The notes beneath the pieces are model-generated. The model had not been told where the DNA came from. It searched no databases and worked only from the letters and a program-made list of their open reading frames with translations. From Chryseobacterium gleum (GTDB lineage: Bacteria; Bacteroidota; Bacteroidia; Flavobacteriales; Schleiferiaceae), in assembly GCA_945883565.1 (NCBI GenBank), contig CAMCXO010000006.1:45888-109887 (forward strand): a stretch of DNA of 64,000 bases, written 5' to 3'. Shown piece by piece: positions 27,961 through 37,289 of the stretch. Both the position numbers and the translations under genes were made by a program. Each line of letters begins with the position of its first letter. Positions within the stretch are counted from its first letter, which is position 1.

Positions 27961-29043
27961 TTAAATGCTATTAAAAAAATTTAGAAATTCAATCCCTATC
28001 TTTTCAACACTAAGCCTCTCTTTAATTTCGCGGGCCTTATTTCCAATTTGATTACGCAGGGTATTCGATTCAATCAACATTTCTATTTTCATTGCAAATT
28101 CATCATATTCTCCATCCGCAACAATAAACCCATCTTTTCCATCTTCCATAATTTCGTGTGCCGGAAAGCTATCAAAGCAAACACAGGGCAAGCCTGCGGC
28201 CATAGCCTCGCACAATGCATTTGGAAAACCTTCCATCCTACTTGGCATGGCAAAAATTGAAGCCCGAGCGTATAATTGGTCTAAATCTTCAACCCTGCCT
28301 AACAACTGGACGTGTTCAGTCAAATTTCTGTTTTGAATCAATTGTATCAGGGTGTTTTTAAGCGGACCATCGGCTGTGAAACCCAGCTTCCATCCGTCTC
28401 TATTTCGAACCCGCTCAAATATATCAATCATCCTGTCTTGACCCTTTTCAATGGACAGTCTTCCTACTACTATGATTAATTTTTCTTTTGGAATATCATA
28501 TGGCATTATTTCTTTAACCGCGCCATTGATTACTTTGATGTTTAACTTATTCTTAAAGTTTAACCTATAAAAATCTGCCGAAGATTCCGTTTGTGCAATA
28601 AAACCCGTTGAAAAAGGATATAAATACTTTTTCATTACCCTGGTGCTGAATTTGAATTTTTTATCGGGCTTTGTAACATCACCAATGAAAATTTTTGTGC
28701 CTAATGCCAAATTAGCTAATAGTGCAATGCCATTAAACGTGTCAGACATGGATAGAATTGCGTCTGGCTTGTTTTGTTTGATTCGTTTTCTTAAAAAGAA
28801 CACCAGCCTCAATCTATAAAATATCAGATTAAAAAGATTGCCTTGGCGTTTAAACCTCGGGTAATCAATTTTAATTTTTTCGTTTAATTCAAAGAATACC
28901 GTTCCCTTTAAAAGAGAAATAAAGACTACCTCAATATTTTGCGAAACAAAATAATTTGATAAATTTGATACTGTTCGTTCTATACCACCCAAGTGAAAGG
29001 AGGGAGAAACCACCAAAACTTTCTTAACCCTATTGTTATTCAT
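27961..29043 (-). CDS. glycosyltransferase family 4
   Basis: A GT-B enzyme of about 360 residues, with LVVSPSFHLGGIERTVSNLSNY at its N-terminus (the GGxE motif of GT4), VVGRLSIEKGQDRMI, then the donor-binding SRMEGFPNALCEAMAAGLPCV (EGFPNALCEAMA is the E-x7-E motif). It would transfer a hexose or hexosamine from a nucleotide sugar to the lipid-linked glycan. The ATG at 29043 shares one base with the stop codon of the upstream gene, so translation is probably coupled. The specificity is unknown. Confidence 0.93.
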   Translation of the reverse strand: MNNNRVKKVLVVSPSFHLGGIERTVSNLSNYFVSQNIEVVFISLLKGTVFFELNEKIKIDYPRFKRQGNLFNLIFYRLRLVFFLRKRIKQNKPDAILSMSDTFNGIALLANLALGTKIFIGDVTKPDKKFKFSTRVMKKYLYPFSTGFIAQTESSADFYRLNFKNKLNIKVINGAVKEIMPYDIPKEKLIIVVGRLSIEKGQDRMIDIFERVRNRDGWKLGFTADGPLKNTLIQLIQNRNLTEHVQLLGRVEDLDQLYARASIFAMPSRMEGFPNALCEAMAAGLPCVCFDSFPAHEIMEDGKDGFIVADGEYDEFAMKIEMLIESNTLRNQIGNKAREIKERLSVEKIGIEFLNFFNSI

Positions 29044-30149
29044 CAAGCTTGGTCTTTTGCTGCAATGTGAAGCGACAATTCATCCGTTGACATAAATTCA
29101 ATATCCGGCCACTTCTTTGTTGCGGATTGTAATAATTCTTTTAGAAGATTTAAATTTTTAGATCGGTTAGTTTCGTCAAGCTCGCCTAAAAAATTTAACC
29201 TATGAGAGGTGATGATTGCCGGGGTATTCCATTTAAACGCGCTCTCAATTTGTTTCAAGCAAATATCCAAGTAGTTGATTTTATTAGAAACACTTGGCTC
29301 AAACAGGCAATTTCTAACCAAATAGACTTGCTTATTTTTGTTTTTTTGACCAGTATAATGGTATTGTGTTTTTTTCTCATTATCACTGGTTTTTATATTT
29401 TGTTTTTTAGATCCTTGTAAAAAGTTTATTCCAACTTCTTTTAATGCATCCTCAATGTTTGCATCCCAAGTGTAGTTGGGTGCAATAAATGAAACTGAAT
29501 CTTTTTCAAATAACTCTGCAAACATATGGGCTGCCTCTTTCACCGTGCTAGAAGGATCTAAGGCGCCTTGTGAAAAATCATTGCGTGCCAATGCTTCAAC
29601 AATCTTTGAGTTTATTGCAAAAGTTTTAAACTCAAATGCCGCTCTATATGAACTATCGGATTTCTGCAGGGCATTCATCCATAAACCGGCATTGACATGC
29701 TCACGACCATGAAGTTGCGGCATAAATACATGCTTCTCTTTTCCTTCAAACCATAATTTTAAGGATTGGGAATGCCTTGGATATCTCTTAAAGCTTACTT
29801 CTGCTTTCTCATAATGGTAGCTCATAAATCCACTTGATTCGATTTTGTCAAAATCAGGATTTGCCATAATACAGTTGGCAGTTAGTTTGGCAGGATTCCC
29901 ATTTTTATCTTTTACACTGCTTAAAACTTCAAACAATCCGATTAAGTCATTTTCGCTTTCTAGCGAGTCATACTTTAAAAAGGAGTCGTTTCCATCAATC
30001 AAATTTTTATCTAGAAGTTGTTTATAAACCTTTTGTGACGGCATTCTTATAGATCCCCAATCATCCGATTCTATAACTATTATCTTTCTGTTGGTTTTAA
30101 ATGCCAATGCATTCAAAACATTTCGCAATAATGCTGACGAAAAACTCAT
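29043..30149 (-). CDS. divergent NodB-like (deacetylase superfamily) protein, copy 1
   Basis: The 368-residue protein is a close relative of the one at 30681. Both start MSF..., have KIIVIESDDWGS (Asp29-Asp30), a PQLHGREHVNAG motif (His145 and His149, an H-x3-H pair), an APNYTWD motif and a late ITSHRLNFLG. The order Asp-Asp, H-x3-H, xAPxx and a C-terminal His mirrors the metal and catalytic motifs of NodB-type deacetylases, but the spacing is longer and the overall sequence is quite different. I infer a glycan deacetylase or hydrolase acting on the locus's product. There is no signal peptide. It overlaps its neighbours by one to four bases. Confidence 0.65.
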   Translation of the reverse strand: MSFSSALLRNVLNALAFKTNRKIIVIESDDWGSIRMPSQKVYKQLLDKNLIDGNDSFLKYDSLESENDLIGLFEVLSSVKDKNGNPAKLTANCIMANPDFDKIESSGFMSYHYEKAEVSFKRYPRHSQSLKLWFEGKEKHVFMPQLHGREHVNAGLWMNALQKSDSSYRAAFEFKTFAINSKIVEALARNDFSQGALDPSSTVKEAAHMFAELFEKDSVSFIAPNYTWDANIEDALKEVGINFLQGSKKQNIKTSDNEKKTQYHYTGQKNKNKQVYLVRNCLFEPSVSNKINYLDICLKQIESAFKWNTPAIITSHRLNFLGELDETNRSKNLNLLKELLQSATKKWPDIEFMSTDELSLHIAAKDQA

Positions 30150-30676
30150 TGATTTTCTTTAAGCCTGCTTCCAATTAACTTGGCAGGGTTTCCGCCAATT
30201 ATACTATAAGGAGGAAAGTCCTTAGTGACCACAGAACCCGCCCCTATTATAGTGCCCTCACTAATTTTTCTTCCCGGTAAAATGATAGAATGACTTCCAA
30301 TCCACACATCATCCTCAATTATTGTTCTTTGTGCCAGCGATACCCCTTGTTTTAGCATGGGTATGTCGGTTCGATCAAAATTATGCTTAGCATTATAAAT
30401 CGTAACATGAGGACCCATCATCACAAAATTCCCTATATAAATGTCCTTTGGAACTTTACAATTCCTCGCAATACTAGAATAGTCACCAATTTCAATTCCA
30501 TTGCCCTTACCAAAATGCGCTCCTGGACCAATGTTCACTTTTTCGCCACATTTCTTAAAAATTCTTCGGCAGGTAACGTACCTAATCCATTCAAAAAAAG
30601 AACCCAAAATTGGAAATGTTGGTCCCGGAAGATGGCTAAGCACTGCATAAAAAAAGAAAAGCCTAATTGTCTTCAT
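30146..30676 (-). CDS. CatB/WcaF-like O-acetyltransferase (left-handed beta-helix)
   Basis: The 176-residue protein has an N-terminal hydrophobic helix (IRLFFFYAVLSHLPG) and hexapeptide repeats from about residue 45 (VNIGPGAHFGKGNGIEIGDYSSI). The catalytic His lies in TIYNAKHNFDRTDIP, followed by IIEDDVWIGSHSIILPG and VTKDFPPYSIIGGNPAKLIG. This set is typical of sugar O-acetyltransferases of the maltose/galactoside/WcaF type. It is encoded between two paralogous NodB-like genes and overlaps one of them by four bases. An acetyltransferase with two deacetylase-like proteins suggests tuning of acetyl content; that is inference. Confidence 0.9.
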   Translation of the reverse strand: MKTIRLFFFYAVLSHLPGPTFPILGSFFEWIRYVTCRRIFKKCGEKVNIGPGAHFGKGNGIEIGDYSSIARNCKVPKDIYIGNFVMMGPHVTIYNAKHNFDRTDIPMLKQGVSLAQRTIIEDDVWIGSHSIILPGRKISEGTIIGAGSVVTKDFPPYSIIGGNPAKLIGSRLKENQ

Positions 30677-30680
30677 TTAA

Positions 30681-31859
30681 CTATCGTTTATATTTTACAT
30701 CATAATAGAACGATTTTGGATTTATGCCCAAAAAATATTTGGGTTTTGAGGCAATTTCATCACCCAATTGGTCGCTTGACATAAATTCAATTTCTGGATA
30801 TACCCTAAGCATTTCACTTATGAGTTTATTAAGAATCTGTAAGGTATTTTCTCTGTTTTCTTTGACAATAGATCCAATATAATTGACCCGATGAGAGCTT
30901 ATCACAAAAGGCTTTTTAGAAGCAAAGGCAATTTTCATTTCACCCATAACCCGGTTCACCCAATCAAAACCCCAATCTCTACTTGGTTCAAAGGTTCCAT
31001 TTCTTCTCCAATAAATTTGACCCAATTTATTTCTTGAACCTATCAATCTATTTCTTATGGCAAATCTAGCCTCTGCATAAGTTAAAAATTGTGCCCCCAT
31101 CTGATGAAACTTTATTCCGTTTTTTAAAAGAAACTCATCCATTTTATCACTTCGTATGGATGTGGGAGCTACAAAAGATGTGGATCTAAAACCAAATAAA
31201 TTCTCAAACAAATCCAATCCTTCGGCTATTACTTTTTCAAATCCAATTAATTCATTTGATTCTTCGTAATCAAAGGCAGCCAAGTATCCCATAAATCGTT
31301 TGGACGAAATCTGATTGGTTACAGCAAGAAGTGTTCTATAATCAAAGGCCAATTTTTCAAACTCATTGCCCGATCTGACTGCTTTTAACCATTCAAGGGG
31401 ATTTAGGTGCTCCCTTCCATGAAATTGAGGCCACAATAACCTGCTTTCCATCCCTTTCTGCCAAATTTCAAAAGACTTAGCATGATTGGGATAATTTTTA
31501 TACGTTTCCGTTATCGGCTCATAAAAATACTCTTGTAATCCTGCGTTTTCTATTTTCTCAAAATCAGGATTGGCAACTACCGCACATGCCGTAATACAGG
31601 GATGATTCCCTTTATGATCTTTGTGCTGCGTTAGTGCATGGAACAATTCACTCAAATCATCCTCACTTTCTAAAGAATCGTATTTTGCAAATGAGCTATC
31701 ACCAAAAGGTACTCCTTTTTCTATAAGTTTATTATATACCTCTAATGATGGCATAGAAATGCTTCCCCAATCATCCGATTCTATTACAACTATTTTCTTG
31801 TCAGTAACCCAACCTGGTGCATTCAATATGCTTTTTTTTATTTTATTTACAAAACTCAT
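30681..31859 (-). CDS. divergent NodB-like (deacetylase superfamily) protein, copy 2
   Basis: The 392-residue paralogue of the protein at 29043 shares KIVVIESDDWGS (Asp29-Asp30), KYDSLESEDDLSELF, ANPDFEKIENAGL, the PQFHGREHLNPLEWL motif (His147 and His151), FVAPTSIRSD and ISSHRVNYIG. The conservation of each motif in both copies, despite the divergence between them, points to a functional metal-dependent site. The two copies have different tails. I do not recognise a named family with certainty. The four-base overlap with the epimerase upstream and the four-base gap to the acetyltransferase place it in the same operon. Confidence 0.65.
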   Translation of the reverse strand: MSFVNKIKKSILNAPGWVTDKKIVVIESDDWGSISMPSLEVYNKLIEKGVPFGDSSFAKYDSLESEDDLSELFHALTQHKDHKGNHPCITACAVVANPDFEKIENAGLQEYFYEPITETYKNYPNHAKSFEIWQKGMESRLLWPQFHGREHLNPLEWLKAVRSGNEFEKLAFDYRTLLAVTNQISSKRFMGYLAAFDYEESNELIGFEKVIAEGLDLFENLFGFRSTSFVAPTSIRSDKMDEFLLKNGIKFHQMGAQFLTYAEARFAIRNRLIGSRNKLGQIYWRRNGTFEPSRDWGFDWVNRVMGEMKIAFASKKPFVISSHRVNYIGSIVKENRENTLQILNKLISEMLRVYPEIEFMSSDQLGDEIASKPKYFLGINPKSFYYDVKYKR

Positions 31860-32704
31860 TTCATAATGGCTTTAATACCCGATTCTAAATCAAACTTGGG
31901 CTCCCAACCCAATTCATTTTTCACTTTTGATATATCGGCAACCGAGTCTAAAACTTCACCTTTGCGATATTCATGGGTAAACTCTATTGTAAACTCATTT
32001 GAACTATTCCTGTGGATAATTGATACCAACTCTTCAACGCTATAAGATTTACCGGTACCTAAGTTAAAAACTTCAAACCCGCGCCATTTATAATATAAAC
32101 CCATGGCAATGGCCTTTACTACATCATCAATGTAGACATAATCGCGCTTAGGTCTTGGGTCTTTGAGCACAATATTGCTCTCCCAGCCTATTTTCTCCAA
32201 TATCTCAGGAATTAAAAATTGACCTTTTTGCCCGGGACCGTATACATTGAACAATCTGAATGCAATTACCGGAATAGAAAAATCTATTGCATAAGACCTA
32301 CACAATTCTTCACTAAAATATTTTGTTCTGGCATAAGGGTTATGCGGATGAACACTATGCAATTCATCAACGGGAACATACTGAGGCGCTCCATAAAAAT
32401 AAGAACTCATGTATATAACCTTGGCATTCCAAAGTCTTGCCAATTCTAAAACGTTTATGGTTGATACGAGATTAAACTCATAAAATGACCGAGGGTCATC
32501 AAAAGAATTTGGTACAAAAGTTTTTGCTGCAAGGTGAACTATACTATCGCATTTTTGGATGTTTTTAACATTATCCCAAGTTCCAATATCCCAACCTTGC
32601 GATCTAGAAATTTCCACCACCTCATTCCCTTCCTTCATAAGAAATGGCACCAGGCTTTTACCAATAAAACCATGAGAACCGGTTATTGCTATTCTCATAC
32701 CCAT
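31856..32704 (-). CDS. NAD-dependent sugar epimerase/dehydratase
   Basis: An extended SDR of 282 residues, with NAD motif IAITGSHGFIGKSLVPFL, the active-site serine region VIYMSSYFYGAPQYVP, and the Tyr/Lys pair in NPYARTKYFSEEL. It has the NVYGPGQKGQFLIPEI motif and the KRDYVYIDDVVKAI motif used for NDP-sugar binding. It resembles UDP-glucose 4-epimerase and GDP-4-dehydro-sugar reductases. The gene partly overlaps the nucleotidyltransferase gene upstream, so the two could act in one NDP-sugar pathway. ATGs at 32704 and 32698 are both possible starts. Confidence 0.88.
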   Translation of the reverse strand: MGMRIAITGSHGFIGKSLVPFLMKEGNEVVEISRSQGWDIGTWDNVKNIQKCDSIVHLAAKTFVPNSFDDPRSFYEFNLVSTINVLELARLWNAKVIYMSSYFYGAPQYVPVDELHSVHPHNPYARTKYFSEELCRSYAIDFSIPVIAFRLFNVYGPGQKGQFLIPEILEKIGWESNIVLKDPRPKRDYVYIDDVVKAIAMGLYYKWRGFEVFNLGTGKSYSVEELVSIIHRNSSNEFTIEFTHEYRKGEVLDSVADISKVKNELGWEPKFDLESGIKAIMK

Positions 32705-33405
32705 TTGAAATTTGGATCGTTAACTTTTTGGGTAGCTAATTCATAATCAGACGGACGGCCAATATCCAGCCAAAAGCCCCCATATTCATAAACCGTTGCC
32801 GGGTTGTTTACCTCCAATAGTTTATACATCAGGTGATCGAAACCGAAAAAGGTATCTTTAGGAATATATTCCATTACTTCTTTGTTCACCATATACACCC
32901 CCATACTCACCAAAAATTCATAACTCGGCTTCTCTTCGAACTTAACCAGCTTACCGCTATCATTATGATGCAGAAGACCGTAGTCTATTCGTTCACTTCT
33001 TCGATGAGACGCAATCGTGAAAACGGATTCGGTGTTGACGTGGTTATCATAAAATTCAGAAAAATTTAAATCCGTGAGTACATCTCCATTCATTACCAGG
33101 AAATTTTTCGGCAAATCCTCCACTAGCGTCAGGGGTCCCATTGTGCTTAGGGCCTTGTCTTCCATCGTATAATCTATTTTAATTCCCCATTTGGTACCAT
33201 CCCCAAAAAACGCCTTGATTATTTCAGCCATGTGATTTACGGTTATGGTTACGTGGTTGAAACCATGACTTTTTAATTGAAGCAATATTAATTCTAGAAT
33301 AGGTTTATCCCCAAGCGGAACCAAAGGTTTTGGTAATGTCATGGTATAGGGTTTAAGTCTTGTGCCCTTGCCACCGGCCAATATAACAGCTCTTTTACTC
33401 ATCAT
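32695..33405 (-). CDS. sugar-1-phosphate nucleotidyltransferase
   Basis: The 236-residue protein starts with the nucleotide-binding signature AVILAGGKGTRLKPYTMTLPKP and has the metal-binding Asp in FLVMNGDVLTDLNF. EEKPSYEFLVSMGVYM and GFWLDIGRPSDYELA complete the family motifs of RmlA/GCD1-type enzymes. No C-terminal beta-helix is present, which suits the short HddC/RfbF-like members. It activates a sugar-1-phosphate as an NDP-sugar for the epimerase encoded downstream. The base and sugar cannot be decided. Confidence 0.9.
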   Translation of the reverse strand: MMSKRAVILAGGKGTRLKPYTMTLPKPLVPLGDKPILELILLQLKSHGFNHVTITVNHMAEIIKAFFGDGTKWGIKIDYTMEDKALSTMGPLTLVEDLPKNFLVMNGDVLTDLNFSEFYDNHVNTESVFTIASHRRSERIDYGLLHHNDSGKLVKFEEKPSYEFLVSMGVYMVNKEVMEYIPKDTFFGFDHLMYKLLEVNNPATVYEYGGFWLDIGRPSDYELATQKVNDPNFKWV

Positions 33406-33419
33406 AATTACAGGTAAGA

Positions 33420-34694
33420 TTATTTAATAAGGTCAATAATAGGTGTTGAATTCTCGGTTAGGTTCGCGATAAAAATATTCCCCAAATAGGTAGTTAAAGT
33501 CAATACTTCAAAATCCGTTCTGAAAATCATATAACACTGCAATAAAAAAATGGGTAAATAAATCCAGAGTAACCATTGGATTCCCCTTTTTCTTGCATTA
33601 TCTCTCCATGCTAAACCGAGAAATACCAAGGTTGAAATTAATAAAAGCTTCACAAATCGATTATTTACCAAACCCGCTTCATTACCTACTACAAACGTTA
33701 ATACTCCCAAAACCAAGGATAAAACAAAAAAATAATTTGTGATTTTGGAGTAAACGAACCGTTTGCCCATGATACTAAAAAATACCAATACCAATACTGC
33801 AAAATATAATGGTAACAGTTTTGACAATTTAACATTAATGTTTTTACTTTCCAAACTAACAGCCATATTGCTCACGTAAGTTTCTTTGGTGAATGTATCT
33901 ACCCGATTTTCAATCGTACTGCCTTCTAGAATAGACAATTTCAATATATTTTCTGAAATTATATTTGAAGCAGCGAATAACATTACAAAAACAACAATCA
34001 CATATTTATTGCTTTTTAGCTTGCTCAACACTAAAGATACAGGAAATAATAGTACTACAGGAATAAAGGACCAATGAATAAGAAAAGTTAGGCTATTTAA
34101 AACAATATATTTAACTCTACGCTGTTTTAAATAAAAGATTATCGTGTAAAAGAAAAAAAATGTGGCTAATGGAAATCTAACCGCATTGGCTCCTCCTGAC
34201 AGGGGATAGATAAACAAAAAGCTCGCTAACAACACATAGAAAAAAAAATTTCTCTTTGGTGCAATTAAGTCGCGCACATTTAACAAAAAATATATCTCCC
34301 GAATAAAACCTACAACTACATAAAAGTAGATAAAACTTAATATACCAAAAAACAAATGGGTATTTGCCGAAAACCTCGATATAAAATAAGTCATCGAAGA
34401 TAAATAGATATCTGGATTTACCCCCTCAGTCACATAAGTACCAAGGATGCTAACTTTAAAATCACTCCAGCTAGCATTAGAGCTTTCTAGAAACCTATTG
34501 CCAATTCTGCTACCATCCATGCCAGATTTGGTAACCATGGTATAACCTATAAAAAAACCAACTACCGAAAAACCAAAACGAGCAGTTTTAGAAGTAAAGT
34601 CTTTTAAAGAGAGAAACAATACCCCTAAAGGCCAAATTAAAAAAACAACAGAATTAACTATGTAGTTAATTCTATTGTTAGCATATACCGCCAT
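33420..34694 (-). CDS. EpsG-like polysaccharide polymerase (Wzy role)
   Basis: The 424-residue protein is a polytopic membrane protein with about ten to twelve predicted hydrophobic segments, and it has the loop GTYVTEGVNPDIYLSSMTYF after the second, typical of EpsG-family proteins. The central short hydrophilic stretch and the SGGANAVRFPLATFFFF segment (conserved R before a membrane helix) agree with this family. In Wzx/Wzy-type loci it would polymerise repeat units on the periplasmic side. It shares one base with the gene upstream and is close to the flippase, as expected for Wzy. The assignment rests on topology and position as much as on sequence. Confidence 0.82.
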   Translation of the reverse strand: MAVYANNRINYIVNSVVFLIWPLGVLFLSLKDFTSKTARFGFSVVGFFIGYTMVTKSGMDGSRIGNRFLESSNASWSDFKVSILGTYVTEGVNPDIYLSSMTYFISRFSANTHLFFGILSFIYFYVVVGFIREIYFLLNVRDLIAPKRNFFFYVLLASFLFIYPLSGGANAVRFPLATFFFFYTIIFYLKQRRVKYIVLNSLTFLIHWSFIPVVLLFPVSLVLSKLKSNKYVIVVFVMLFAASNIISENILKLSILEGSTIENRVDTFTKETYVSNMAVSLESKNINVKLSKLLPLYFAVLVLVFFSIMGKRFVYSKITNYFFVLSLVLGVLTFVVGNEAGLVNNRFVKLLLISTLVFLGLAWRDNARKRGIQWLLWIYLPIFLLQCYMIFRTDFEVLTLTTYLGNIFIANLTENSTPIIDLIK

Positions 34695-35764
34695 TAAAAC
34701 AAAATTTCTTCAAACGAAACTATAGATTTCACGTGTGGGGTGGGATTTACAGTGTCATATCTATCAAACCGGGGCATATAAGGCTTCGCAATTTCAAAAG
34801 TATAATAAAAATTACAGTCGGGATTATTGATAAACATAGAAGTAGAAATAGTAGAAACAACAACGGAATTTTTTAACTGCATAATTAAAAATTCAGCAGG
34901 CACTTGCCCATCAATTACCTCCACCTTATCCACAAACTTTACCTTAACTTCATCAATAAAATCTCGATAAGGTTTATAATTTATCGGATGTGATTTTAAA
35001 TAAATCTTTTTATCAGGAAAAGATTTTAAAAGATAATCTATCATCAACTTTTCGAACGTATTGTCGTCTCGCATCGATTGGCTTATGAAAAACACAGTCC
35101 CCTCAACCTCTTTCAGGATAAACCTATCCAACTTAAATACCTTATTCATCAACTCGAACAACTGTGTTGATTTTTCAATTTCAATTTTTCGAAGCACCTT
35201 CTTATTCCAATTCTTATACTTTTCTGGAAAAGTAACGTAAACCTTAGAAACCCCTTTTAAAAAGGCATAACGATAGGCATTAATCGCATTAACAAGTGGA
35301 TCCGCCTTATACCCATTTTTCTTCCACCAAATTCGCATTTCCAGTTCCATCTTCAACTGGCCATAAGATCTAGACTTCATTGGATTGTATGCCTTCAAGC
35401 CATCTTGGTATAATCTTACCTCGGTTCCCTTTTTGTTTAATTGATAACTCAAAAGACAGTTTAAGGGATCGTTTTCCTGAAAAATAATGAAGCAATCCCA
35501 ATTTTTGGATAAAAGACTATTAACAAGTTCTTTGGTGGGGGCACTTAAGGCCTGCTTGAAATGGATATCGTCATTAAAATGAATGATGTCTAAACCAAGT
35601 CCGTCAAAATCAAATGGTCTATCCATTCGTTTATGCAACTTTTCATGTTTGATGACTAAAGTAATCTTATGCGTACTTAAATCGTAAACTTTATTTATGA
35701 ATATCTCATTTAAGGTTAAGCTTAATTGATACTCGGTATAAACATTGAACAGTATATTTTTCAT
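34694..35764 (-). CDS. sialyltransferase-like glycosyltransferase (GT52/polysialyltransferase type)
   Basis: The 356-residue protein has three motifs that recall bacterial sialyl- and polysialyltransferases: an (D/E)-D-G-like YQDGLKAYN, an H-P motif in IYLKSHPINY, and paired Ser/Thr in VVSTISTSMF. It begins ILFNVYTEYQLSLTLNEIF, where YxxQ near the N-terminus is also common in this group. The context helps: the flippase is next to it and a complete nonulosonic acid synthase module lies just upstream. I infer that it transfers the CMP-activated nonulosonic acid into the repeat unit. There is no signal peptide. The substrate has not been shown. Confidence 0.65.
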   Translation of the reverse strand: MKNILFNVYTEYQLSLTLNEIFINKVYDLSTHKITLVIKHEKLHKRMDRPFDFDGLGLDIIHFNDDIHFKQALSAPTKELVNSLLSKNWDCFIIFQENDPLNCLLSYQLNKKGTEVRLYQDGLKAYNPMKSRSYGQLKMELEMRIWWKKNGYKADPLVNAINAYRYAFLKGVSKVYVTFPEKYKNWNKKVLRKIEIEKSTQLFELMNKVFKLDRFILKEVEGTVFFISQSMRDDNTFEKLMIDYLLKSFPDKKIYLKSHPINYKPYRDFIDEVKVKFVDKVEVIDGQVPAEFLIMQLKNSVVVSTISTSMFINNPDCNFYYTFEIAKPYMPRFDRYDTVNPTPHVKSIVSFEEILF

Positions 35765-37275
35765 TTTTTAATAAATACCTTGGCTATAGATAATTGCTCT
35801 TTTTTATCAAAACTAATAAAAAAAACCAAAAGTGAATACATTAAAACCACATAAATTAGGGTAATTGATGCTTTTATGTATTGATTATCAAAATATTCAA
35901 AGGGAATAAGCGAAGCGGAAAGAATTACTGCACCAATGGGCATTAATGTTTTCACAAAAATTTGCAAGAGGAAGTTAGAAACATCAAAGGAAACAAATTT
36001 TTTCAATAGAAATACCCTTACAAACAATGCCAAAAGCTCAAGCACTATGGCAACAAGGAAAATTGATTGCGGGGGATAATCCATTTTAAAAAACAAGTAT
36101 CCAAGGGGTAAATTCAATAAAATTATGGTGCTAATCCAAACGCTGTACTCTTTAACTTTTCCTATGGCATTAAAAACCACTTGAAGCCCGCCTGATAAAC
36201 TTGTTGTAAAGCTAAATAGGAGGATATATTTTGTAAATATTACGGTACTATTTGGAATTGTCTTTAACCACAGATTCAAAATGAACTCAGCCTCCAATAA
36301 AAAGAAGAGGATAAAATAGGCAGTAGAAATAACTGATAATTTGGTCATAACGATTACATTATTTACCATCTGACTTTCCTCCTTACTGCCTGCATTTTTT
36401 AATATTCTAGGGGTTAATGCACCGGTAATTCCCTGAGATAAAATTCCTAAAGCAAAATTTACTTGAGATGCTATACCGTAAGCTGCATTTTTAATTACCC
36501 CAAAAAATATGTTCAGCAAAACAGACACCCCTTGATTACGGCCCATCACTGCCAATGATCCAAATATATTCCACCCCATAAAGCCCAACATGTTTTTCAA
36601 AATTGCTTTATCGATGTATTGCATAGAAAAAACCGCTTCTTTAAATCTTCTCGAAGTGTACCACCAGTTTATTCCCAAAACCAATAAAGCTGAGATTAAC
36701 AAAAGTATTGTATAGAAAACAAGCTTATCAAGTTGATAGGAAAAATATTTTAAGATGAGAACAATAATAATTTTAAATAGGGTGCCTAAAATACCAAGGA
36801 TAGCGTAGAGTAAAAAGTTCTCATGGGCTTTTACAACTCCTAGGTAAGGGGTAGCAATAATAGAAATAACCGTTATGCCGCCCACTAAAAACAACAAAAT
36901 TCTAGCCGCTGGAACTCTAGCAGGTGGTATATCTAAAAATCCCTCCACGGCCCACCAACCAAAAAATATAATTACAAAAAATATAGCAAATGCGTATAAA
37001 AGATGAATCAGCATGGCATTTGAGAAAGCTTTTAACTGATTCTCAAATATTTTTTCTCCTAAGGCAAAAGCCACGTAACGTTGTGTAGTCATGGATAAAC
37101 TCCAATTAACAAAGGTAAGGGCGCCCACAAAACCAACCATTAAGGTATAAAGTCCATAATCTTCTACGCCTAATTCTTGCAAAATTACGGGGGTAATTCC
37201 AATTCCAATAACTGCTGCAAAGAGTTTTTGGAAAGAAATAGCAAATGAATTGAAAAGAAAACCTTTTTTTTTCAA
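35761..37275 (-). CDS. oligosaccharide-lipid flippase (Wzx)
   Basis: The 504-residue membrane protein has about 14 hydrophobic segments and the MATE/MVF-fold start GFLFNSFAISFQKLFAAVIGIGITPVIL, then LGVEDYGLYTLMVGFVGALTFVNWSLSMTTQRY. The duplicated set of six or seven helices and the GIASQVNFALGILSQGITGALTPRI motif in the middle agree with the polysaccharide transporter (PST) family. It moves the undecaprenyl-linked repeat unit to the outer leaflet for polymerisation. It overlaps the sialyltransferase-like gene by four bases. Wzx, Wzy, Wza and Wzc are all present, so the locus is of the Wzx/Wzy-dependent type. Confidence 0.92.
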   Translation of the reverse strand: MKKKGFLFNSFAISFQKLFAAVIGIGITPVILQELGVEDYGLYTLMVGFVGALTFVNWSLSMTTQRYVAFALGEKIFENQLKAFSNAMLIHLLYAFAIFFVIIFFGWWAVEGFLDIPPARVPAARILLFLVGGITVISIIATPYLGVVKAHENFLLYAILGILGTLFKIIIVLILKYFSYQLDKLVFYTILLLISALLVLGINWWYTSRRFKEAVFSMQYIDKAILKNMLGFMGWNIFGSLAVMGRNQGVSVLLNIFFGVIKNAAYGIASQVNFALGILSQGITGALTPRILKNAGSKEESQMVNNVIVMTKLSVISTAYFILFFLLEAEFILNLWLKTIPNSTVIFTKYILLFSFTTSLSGGLQVVFNAIGKVKEYSVWISTIILLNLPLGYLFFKMDYPPQSIFLVAIVLELLALFVRVFLLKKFVSFDVSNFLLQIFVKTLMPIGAVILSASLIPFEYFDNQYIKASITLIYVVLMYSLLVFFISFDKKEQLSIAKVFIKK

Positions 37276-37289
37276 CGGGGCAAAGAAAA

